Shown here piece after piece: positions 31,643 to 37,172 of a stretch of 37,172 nt of DNA. The notes under the pieces were generated by a model, which saw only the letters and a list, made by a program, of their open reading frames with translations, searched no databases and had not been told where the DNA came from. The DNA is from Candidatus Izemoplasma sp. GTDB taxonomy: Bacteria; Bacillota_I; Bacilli_A; Izemoplasmatales; Izemoplasmataceae. Every line of letters starts with the position of its first letter. Positions within the stretch are counted from its first letter, which is position 1. The position numbers were made by a program, and so were the translations under genes. The stretch spans positions 1-37,172 of the forward strand of contig SLFZ01000114.1 in the NCBI GenBank assembly GCA_007123975.1. Direction: 5' to 3'.

Positions 31643-32338
31643 ATGGCCAAAAAAGGTAAAAAGTACCTTGAAGCGCTGAACAAAATCGATCGTGAAAAAC
31701 GTTATTCGGCCCCCGAAGCCATCGAACTGATGAAAGAAGTCTCGTTCGAAGGATTCGACGCCACCGTCGAATGCGTCATCCGGTTAAACGTCGACCCTCG
31801 TAAAGCCGACCAAAACCTACGCGGCGCCATCGTCTTACCGCACGGGACCGGGAAAACCAAACGCGTGCTCGTCTTCGCAAAAGGCGACAAAGCCAAAGAA
31901 GCCGAAGAAGCCGGCGCCGACTACGTCGGTGAAGACGACCTCGTTGAAAAAGTCATGGGAGGTTGGACCGACTTCGACACTGTCGTCGCCACCCCAGACA
32001 TGATGGCGAAAGTCGGTAAACTCGGACGCACGCTCGGCCCCAAAGGCCTCATGCCGAACCCGAAAACCGGCACCGTCACGATGGATGTCAAAAAAGCCGT
32101 TGAAGAGATTAAAGCCGGGAAAATCGAATACCGTGTCGACAAGACAAAGAACATCCACGTCGTCATCGGCAAAGTCTCATTCGACAACCAGAAGCTTCTC
32201 GACAACCTGCGCTTCTTTTACGACACGATGTTAAAGATCAAACCGGCGACCGCCAAAGGCGTGTACGTGAAAAACATTTCAGTCGCCACAACCATGGCCC
32301 CGGGCATTAAAATGAACCCCGACGCCATACTCAAGTAA
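31643..32338 (+). CDS. rplA: 50S ribosomal protein L1
   Basis: L1 forms the mobile stalk at the E site and represses its own operon. The 231-residue product has RYSAPEAIELMKEVSFEGFD, the KADQNLRGAIVLPHGTGK segment, and the signature ATPDMMAKVGKLGRTLGPKG followed by LMPNPKTGTV. The ATG follows AGGAGG. Two RNA sites resembling the L1 target precede rplK and rplA. Confidence 0.97.
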   Translation: MAKKGKKYLEALNKIDREKRYSAPEAIELMKEVSFEGFDATVECVIRLNVDPRKADQNLRGAIVLPHGTGKTKRVLVFAKGDKAKEAEEAGADYVGEDDLVEKVMGGWTDFDTVVATPDMMAKVGKLGRTLGPKGLMPNPKTGTVTMDVKKAVEEIKAGKIEYRVDKTKNIHVVIGKVSFDNQKLLDNLRFFYDTMLKIKPATAKGVYVKNISVATTMAPGIKMNPDAILK

Positions 32339-32356
32339 GACCCACACAATCAAATA

Positions 32357-32454
32357 CTGTCTGAGACCCCAGGTGCCTACGGCTTAATATCCCGGGTAGA
32401 CAAAAGAACTAGATCCCCTAGACCTCTTTTGTGTTCAGACAGAAGAGGTTTTCA
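32357..32454 (+). ncRNA. L10 leader (autoregulatory element before rplJ)
   Basis: The 141-base rplA-rplJ gap carries the L10-leader pattern: AGGTGCC - TAC - GGCTTAAT (about 32371-32387) and CGGGTAGAC downstream. An 8-base closing helix pairs CTGTCTGA (32357-32364) with TCAGACAG (32435-32442). A second hairpin, ACCTCTT (32422-32428) / AAGAGGT (32443-32449) followed by TTTTC-ATTT, has TCAGACAG in its loop, so the two cannot easily form together. L10(L12)4 binding to this leader is established in other bacteria. No separate promoter is evident in the gap. Confidence 0.8.
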
Positions 32455-32479
32455 TTTGCACACTGTAGGAGGTGTAACC

Positions 32480-32980
32480 GTGTCAAGCAAAGCGATTGAA
32501 ACCAAACAGCAGCAAGTCGAACAGCTCACCGAACGCTTTAAGGAAGCCAAGTCCATCGTCATCGCCGATTACCTCGGCCTGACCGTCGACGAGGTCACCC
32601 AACTACGCGTTGAACTGCTCAAAAACGGCTGCGAATTTAACGTCATCAAGAACAACATCATCCGCCGTGCCGCCCAAGCGGCTGGTTACGACGACATGAT
32701 CGAACACCTGACCGGTCCGAACGCCGTCGCCCTCAGCCACGAAGACGCCGTCTCGGCCGCCAAGGTCATCCATGACTTCGCCAAAGATCACAAGAAACTC
32801 GAACTGAAAGTCGGCGTTGTCGACGGCGAGTACATGGACAACGAACGCATCAAGATTATCGCGACCCTGCCGAACCGCGAAGAACTGCTCACCATGTTCG
32901 CCGGCGGATTGCTGCAACCGATCAAGGAAGTGGCAATCGGACTTACCATGCACATTGAAAATTTAGAAGAAAGCGCATAA
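32480..32980 (+). CDS. rplJ: 50S ribosomal protein L10
   Basis: L10 anchors the L7/L12 dimers to the ribosome and, with them, represses this operon. The 166-residue product has SIVIADYLGLTVDEVTQLRV (N-terminal rRNA-binding part), FNVIKNNIIRRAAQAAG, LTGPNAVALSHED, and a C-terminal helix for L12 dimers. GTG at 32480 is set by AGGAGGT seven bases upstream; an upstream ATG at 32429 would begin within the leader structure. Confidence 0.96.
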   Translation: MSSKAIETKQQQVEQLTERFKEAKSIVIADYLGLTVDEVTQLRVELLKNGCEFNVIKNNIIRRAAQAAGYDDMIEHLTGPNAVALSHEDAVSAAKVIHDFAKDHKKLELKVGVVDGEYMDNERIKIIATLPNREELLTMFAGGLLQPIKEVAIGLTMHIENLEESA

Positions 32981-32997
32981 TTTAGGAGGAAAAAACC

Positions 32998-33363
32998 ATG
33001 GCTAAAATGACCAATGCAGACATTATCGAAGCGTTGAAAGAAAAAACGCTACTTGAACTCAAAGAACTCGTTGACATGATGAAAGAAGAATTCGGTGTAG
33101 ACCCAAGTGCCGTCGCCGTTGCTGGACCGGCCGCCGCCGAAGAAGAAGAAAAAACAGATTTCGACGTCGTCATCACCGACGTTGGAGGAAAGAAAATCGC
33201 TGTTTTGAAAGCGGTTCGTGAAGTCACTGGACTCGGCCTCAAAGAAGCCAAAGAGCTCGTCGACAACATTCCCGCAACCGTCAAAGAACAACTCAGCAAA
33301 GAAGACGCCGAAGAACTTAAAGCCAAGCTTGAAGAACAAGGCGCAACGGTTGAACTTAAGTAA
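32998..33363 (+). CDS. rplL: 50S ribosomal protein L7/L12
   Basis: L7/L12 forms the flexible stalk that recruits translation GTPases. The 121-residue product has the N-terminal dimerisation helices (LLELKELVDMMKEEFGVDPS), an Ala/Glu hinge (about 40-52), and the globular C-terminal domain with KIAVLKAVREVTGLGLKEAK and LVDNIPATVKE. Length is typical. The AGGAGG site is strong, fitting its need for excess synthesis over L10. A terminator follows. Confidence 0.97.
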   Translation: MAKMTNADIIEALKEKTLLELKELVDMMKEEFGVDPSAVAVAGPAAAEEEEKTDFDVVITDVGGKKIAVLKAVREVTGLGLKEAKELVDNIPATVKEQLSKEDAEELKAKLEEQGATVELK

Positions 33364-33380
33364 TTACTGCAACGAACGGA

Positions 33381-33410
33381 CAAAAACCTGAGTGTAAGCT
33401 CGGGTTTTTG
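33381..33410 (+). terminator. Rho-independent terminator after rplL
   Basis: CAAAAACCTGAG pairs with CTCGGGTTTTTG (12 bases, one T-G pair) around TGTAAG. The T-run forms the right arm. It would end most rplJL transcripts while allowing some read-through to the methyltransferase and rpoB. Confidence 0.85.
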
Positions 33411-33441
33411 CCTATGGTACCGAGGAAAACGGGGTGAACCC

Positions 33442-34029
33442 ATGAGCCACTATTATTCCGAAGACCAACGCGACGTCAAAAGCCGTCGCCACACCGTGAC
33501 CTACACACACCAAGACAAAACCTACCGCTTTATAACCGATCACGGTGTTTTCTCCAAAGGCCACGTCGACACCGCCACCGCCGCCTTGCTTGACCATGTG
33601 TCGATTAAGGAAGGCAGCGCGGTCCTCGACCTCGGCTGCGGTTATGGCGTCATCGGCATCGTCATCGCTCGCGCTTTTGGCGCAAGCCTCACCATGAGTG
33701 ATGTCAACGAACGCGCCCTCGACCTTGCGCGTGAAAACGCCAAGACCCACGGTGTCAATGCATCGATCATCAAAAGCGATGCGTTTGAAGCCATCGACGG
33801 CTCGTTCGACGCCATCGTCACCAACCCGCCAATCCGCATCGGCAAACCACGCCTATACGGCATGCTTGAAACCGCAAAAGCGCATTTAAAACCAGGCGGC
33901 GCGCTCTGGCTTGTGATGCACAAAAAGCACGGAGCCTTGAGCACCATCGCGCACCTGAAGACGCACTACACGGCGGACGTCGTCGCAACCCACAAAGGAT
34001 TCCGCGTCATCCGCTGCGAAAGTCGTTGA
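33442..34029 (+). CDS. RsmC-like class I methyltransferase (YbxB type)
   Basis: A 195-residue S-adenosylmethionine-dependent enzyme. It has the N-terminal TYRFITDHGVFSKGHVDTAT block of the RsmC/YbxB group, motif I VLDLGCGYGVIGI (about residues 61-73), and a catalytic NPPI-type motif (TNPPIRIGK). RsmC of E. coli methylates G1207 of 16S rRNA, but this short form has only one methyltransferase domain. The place between rplL and rpoB is that of Bacillus ybxB. The TGA stop lies inside the -35 box of the first rpoB promoter. The target is inferred from the family only. Confidence 0.88.
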   Translation: MSHYYSEDQRDVKSRRHTVTYTHQDKTYRFITDHGVFSKGHVDTATAALLDHVSIKEGSAVLDLGCGYGVIGIVIARAFGASLTMSDVNERALDLARENAKTHGVNASIIKSDAFEAIDGSFDAIVTNPPIRIGKPRLYGMLETAKAHLKPGGALWLVMHKKHGALSTIAHLKTHYTADVVATHKGFRVIRCESR

Positions 34030-34062
34030 CACCTTGACGAGTGTGTGTTAAAATACTAAAAT
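34026..34062 (+). promoter_or_regulatory. Two overlapping promoters for rpoB, offset by 8 bases
   Basis: P1: TTGACA (34026-34031), 17 bases, TAAAAT (34049-34054). P2: TTGACG (34034-34039), 17 bases, TAAAAT (34057-34062). Both boxes are repeated at the same 8-base distance. A TACAAT at 34067-34072 has no good -35. Confidence 0.82.
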
Positions 34063-34067
34063 GCGAT

Positions 34068-34105
34068 ACAATGCGCTTTTTTGCGTTGTGCTCGTGTTTC
34101 ACAAC
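34068..34105 (+). promoter_or_regulatory. Alternative hairpins in the rpoB leader
   Basis: Hairpin A pairs ACAATGCG with TGCGTTGT (two G-T pairs; loop CTTTTT; about 34068-34089). Hairpin B pairs GTTGTG (34085-34090) with CACAAC (34100-34105). They share GTTGT, so only one can form at a time. Neither has a terminator-like tail. Confidence 0.45.
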
Positions 34106-34126
34106 AAAAAACGGGGTGAAAACTTA

Positions 34127-37100
34127 GTGAACTACAAACTCATCAAATACGGCAAGAAGCGCGAACGAAGAAACTATTCGCGCGTCAAATCGAACGTCGA
34201 TCTACCCGACCTGATTCAAGTTCAAACCGACTCGTTCAGCTGGTTTGTCAAAGAAGGACTCGACGAATTATTCAGAGACATATCCCCCATTGAAAACTTC
34301 ACACAAGACCTCGAACTTTATTTTGAAAACTTCGAGTTCGCCGCACCAAAATACACCTTAGCCCAAGCCAAAGAAAAAGACTTGACCTACGCCCGTCCAC
34401 TGCGGGTGCACGTCAAACTCGTCAACAAAACCACCGGCGAGATTAAGGAACAAAAAATCTTCATGGGCGATTTCCCCTTCATGACACCGACCGGATCCTT
34501 TGTGATCAACGGATCGGAACGCGTCATCGTCAGCCAAATCGTCCGCAGCGCTGGTGTGTTCTTCTCAGAAGAGATCGACAAGAAAACACTCCGTCGTAAA
34601 TACCTCGGCCAAGTGATCCCCAACCGGGGCGCCTGGCTCGAATACGAGATCGGGTCGAAAGACACGCTTTTTGTCAAACTCGACCGCTCGAAAAAAATCC
34701 CGCTCACCACGCTCCTCTCGGCGCTCGGCTTATCGGACAAAGCGCAGCTCAAGGAACTCTACGGCAACAACACCCTGGTGGAAAGCACCCTTGAAAAGGA
34801 CCTCACCACGGACGCCAAAGAAGCCATCCTTGAGGTGTACTCAAAACTCCGACAAGGCGAAACCGCCACCATCGAGGGCGCGATGAGCTTTTTCACAAGC
34901 CGCCTCTTCGATTCGAAACGCTACGAACTCGCCGAAGTCGGCCGCTACAAAGTCAACAAGAAACTCAACATCCTCAACCACGTTCGCGACAAAGAACTCG
35001 AACACGACCTGGTCGACCCCGAGACCGGCGAAGTGCTCATTAAGCGTCACGAACGGATTACCAAAAAACATCTCAAAACCCTCGACAAACACCGCCACCT
35101 CTTTACATTTGAGGTACCCGGCGTGGTGGCCGAAGGGCTTGAATATGATTTCCAGACCCAAAAAGACATCTTGGATGCCAACCCGCACCTCGATTACCTC
35201 GGCGATGAAACCAAGCTCGAGCAAATTAAATCGCAAAAGTACCTCACCGCCGCCGCGTATGTTAAAGGTTACCTAAAAAGCGAAGGCATGACCAAGAAAC
35301 AGTACGTGGAAAAACACGGAAACGCTGCCTATGAAGCGATGGAAAGAAGCATCGCCGAAACCTTAGCGCGCGAAGAACTCCACTTCGACCTCACGAAAAT
35401 CGAGATTCTCGATGTCCGTCACCGCAACCGCGACGACGAAGAAAAAGTCATCCGCGTCATCGGCAACGACTCAAACGAGACGCGCGAACACATCGTCGCC
35501 TCAGACATCATCGCCTCGATCGCTTACTACCTCAACCTCTTTGAGGGTTACGGGCGATTGGACGACATCGACCACCTCGGCAACCGCCGTCTTCGCTTGA
35601 TTGGCGAACTGCTTAAAAACCAGTTCCGCATCGGCCTATCGAAACTCGAGAAAAACGTCAAGGACCGCATGAGCACCCAGGGCGCAAGCGACATCACACC
35701 ACAAAACCTCATCAACATTCGCCCACTCACCTCATCGCTCAAAGAGTTCTTCGGTTCAAGCCAACTCTCGCAGTTCATGAGCCAGACGAACCCGCTTGAC
35801 GAACTGACCCACAAACGCAGCATCTCGGCCCTCGGCCCCGGTGGACTCACCCGCGACCGTGCCGGCTTTGAGGTCCGTGACGTCCACTACTCACACTACG
35901 GCAGAATCTGCCCAATCGAAACCCCCGAAGGTCAAAACATCGGTCTTATCAACCGCCTGTCTTCCTACGTCCGCGTCAACAAATACGGCTTTATGGAAAC
36001 GCCGTATCTCCGCGTTGACACCATCGAACAAGAAGACGGTGACCCAATCATGCAAGTCACCGACGAGATGACCTACTTGACCGCCGACGAAGAAGAAAAC
36101 TACGTCATCGGCCAGGCCAACATCGAACTTGACGACGACTTGCGCATCACCAACGACAACGTCGTCGCCCGCCACATGGGTGACACGAAAATGTTCGCCC
36201 GCGAGCTCATCGAGTTCATCGACGTCTCACCGAAACAGATTGTCTCGATTTCAACCGCGTGCATTCCCTTCCTTGAGCACGATGACGCCAACCGCGCGCT
36301 CATGGGTGCGAACATGCAACGGCAGGCAATTCCTCTGCTCAGACCAGAAGCGCCCTTCGTCGGCACCGGCATCGAATACAAAGCCGCACAAGATTCCGGC
36401 TCTTGTTTAATCGCTGAAAACGATGGCACCGTCGAGTATGTCGATGCCAAACGCATCGTCATCCGCCGTGAAGACGGCGAGCGCGACACCTACCACTTGC
36501 GTAAGTTCGAACGCTCCAACCAAGGCACCTGCATGAACGAAGTGCCCATCGTCACCCCCGGTGAAGTCGTCAAAAAACACGACATCATCACCGACGGCCC
36601 GTCGATGGACGAAGGCGAACTCGCCCTCGGCCGCAACGTCACCGTCGCATTCATGACCTGGAACGGCTACAACTACGAAGACGCCGTCATTTTGAGTGAG
36701 CGTCTCGTCAAAGAAGATACCTACACCTCAATCCACATCGAAAAATACGAAGCAGAAGCACGAGAAACCAAACTCGGGAAAGAAGAAATCACCCGCGAGA
36801 TTCCCAACGTCGGTGAAGAAGGACGTCGTTTCTTAGACGACCGCGGCATCATCATCCCTGGCGCCGAAGTTAAAGAAGGCGACATCTTGGTCGGGAAGAT
36901 CACCCCGAAAGGGCAAACCGATCCGACACCCGAAGACAAACTTCTGCTTGCGATATTCGGTGAAAAATCCCGCGAAGTGCGCGACACCTCGCTCCGCGTT
37001 CCACACGGTGGTGGCGGCATCGTCCAAAGCGTCAAGTACTTCTCACGCGACAACGACGACGAACTCCCACCCGGCGCCCGCGAAGTCGTGCAAGTCTTCA

Positions 37101-37172
37101 TCGTCCAAAAACGGAAGATTTCAGAAGGCGACAAAATGGCCGGACGCCACGGAAACAAAGGCGTTATCTCGA
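34127..37172 (+). CDS. rpoB: DNA-directed RNA polymerase beta subunit (partial, 3' end outside window)
   Basis: The first 1015 codons of the beta subunit; the frame stays open to the window end. Visible blocks: MGDFPFMTPTGSFVINGSER, the rifampicin pocket FFGSSQLSQFMSQTNPLDEL and THKRSISALGPGGLTRDRAG, YGRICPIETPEGQNIGLI, TWNGYNYEDAVILSERLV, and GDKMAGRHGNKGVIS at the edge. GTG at 34127 lies 9 bases after GGGGTG. With E. coli numbering (local minus 36), positions 516, 522, 529 and 567 differ from the usual Asp, Ser, Arg and Pro. rpoC should follow outside the window. Confidence 0.96.
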   Translation, partial: MNYKLIKYGKKRERRNYSRVKSNVDLPDLIQVQTDSFSWFVKEGLDELFRDISPIENFTQDLELYFENFEFAAPKYTLAQAKEKDLTYARPLRVHVKLVNKTTGEIKEQKIFMGDFPFMTPTGSFVINGSERVIVSQIVRSAGVFFSEEIDKKTLRRKYLGQVIPNRGAWLEYEIGSKDTLFVKLDRSKKIPLTTLLSALGLSDKAQLKELYGNNTLVESTLEKDLTTDAKEAILEVYSKLRQGETATIEGAMSFFTSRLFDSKRYELAEVGRYKVNKKLNILNHVRDKELEHDLVDPETGEVLIKRHERITKKHLKTLDKHRHLFTFEVPGVVAEGLEYDFQTQKDILDANPHLDYLGDETKLEQIKSQKYLTAAAYVKGYLKSEGMTKKQYVEKHGNAAYEAMERSIAETLAREELHFDLTKIEILDVRHRNRDDEEKVIRVIGNDSNETREHIVASDIIASIAYYLNLFEGYGRLDDIDHLGNRRLRLIGELLKNQFRIGLSKLEKNVKDRMSTQGASDITPQNLINIRPLTSSLKEFFGSSQLSQFMSQTNPLDELTHKRSISALGPGGLTRDRAGFEVRDVHYSHYGRICPIETPEGQNIGLINRLSSYVRVNKYGFMETPYLRVDTIEQEDGDPIMQVTDEMTYLTADEEENYVIGQANIELDDDLRITNDNVVARHMGDTKMFARELIEFIDVSPKQIVSISTACIPFLEHDDANRALMGANMQRQAIPLLRPEAPFVGTGIEYKAAQDSGSCLIAENDGTVEYVDAKRIVIRREDGERDTYHLRKFERSNQGTCMNEVPIVTPGEVVKKHDIITDGPSMDEGELALGRNVTVAFMTWNGYNYEDAVILSERLVKEDTYTSIHIEKYEAEARETKLGKEEITREIPNVGEEGRRFLDDRGIIIPGAEVKEGDILVGKITPKGQTDPTPEDKLLLAIFGEKSREVRDTSLRVPHGGGGIVQSVKYFSRDNDDELPPGAREVVQVFIVQKRKISEGDKMAGRHGNKGVIS

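Noticed and set aside
1..37172. CRISPR arrays, insertion sequences, integrase sites or other mobile elements
   Set aside because: No spaced direct repeats, transposase motifs or terminal inverted repeats were seen; all genes are syntenic housekeeping genes on one strand.

Overview
The window is a dense, entirely plus-strand block of housekeeping genes from a Bacillota-type bacterium. Evidence for that placement: the order tmk-holB-ricT-trmN-rsmI-metG and the order cysS-mrnC-rlmB-sigH-rpmG-secE-nusG-rplKAJL-(ybxB-type methyltransferase)-rpoB match the Bacillus arrangement. The ecfA1-ecfA2-ecfT-truA unit follows rplQ, ribosome binding sites are strong AGGAGG types, promoters are of the TTGACA-17-TATAAT type, and adenylate kinase carries a four-cysteine zinc site. 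Several genes found between these in Bacillus are absent (yaaQ, yaaR, yabA, cysE, yacP), which suggests a reduced or Mollicutes-related genome (Acholeplasma/Izemoplasma side). By eye the base composition is about half G+C, high for that group. TGA is used as a normal stop (adk, map, tmk, trmN, mrnC and others), so this is the standard bacterial code. The lineage is an inference; no rRNA gene is present.

Layout. (1) 1-14125: the end of rpsJ and then the complete S10-spc-alpha cluster through rplQ, with secY, adk, map, infA and rpoA, closed by a strong terminator. (2) 14161-17814: the energising module of an ECF vitamin transporter (ecfA1, ecfA2, ecfT) and truA, from an extended -10 promoter. 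(3) 17827-23896: tmk, holB, ricT, trmN6-like, rsmI, metG, tightly packed from a promoter before tmk. (4) 23922-24899: rplM-rpsI with its own promoter, a leader hairpin and a terminator. (5) 24909-26707: gltX and a cold-shock gene, each with its own promoter. (6) 26708-30987: cysS, mrnC, rlmB, a divergent sigma factor, rpmG, secE, nusG. (7) 31027-37172: rplK-rplA, rplJ-rplL, a methyltransferase and rpoB, which runs off the window.

The genes together supply most ribosomal proteins, the Sec channel, transcription core subunits, three aminoacyl-tRNA synthetases, and rRNA/tRNA modification. No gap exceeds about 160 bases. I found no mobile element, CRISPR array, tRNA or rRNA.

I did not find a new defence or biosynthetic system; most of the window is ordinary. 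The points worth a second look are regulatory and structural: two matching L1-type RNA sites in front of rplK and rplA; an L10-type leader with competing pairings; two rpoB promoters offset by 8 bases with a switchable leader; a TruA with an extra N-terminal domain of about 93 residues; RpoB substitutions at rifampicin-contact positions; CysRS with Gln in place of the first His of its HIGH motif; an enlarged EcfT; and a three-helix SecE.
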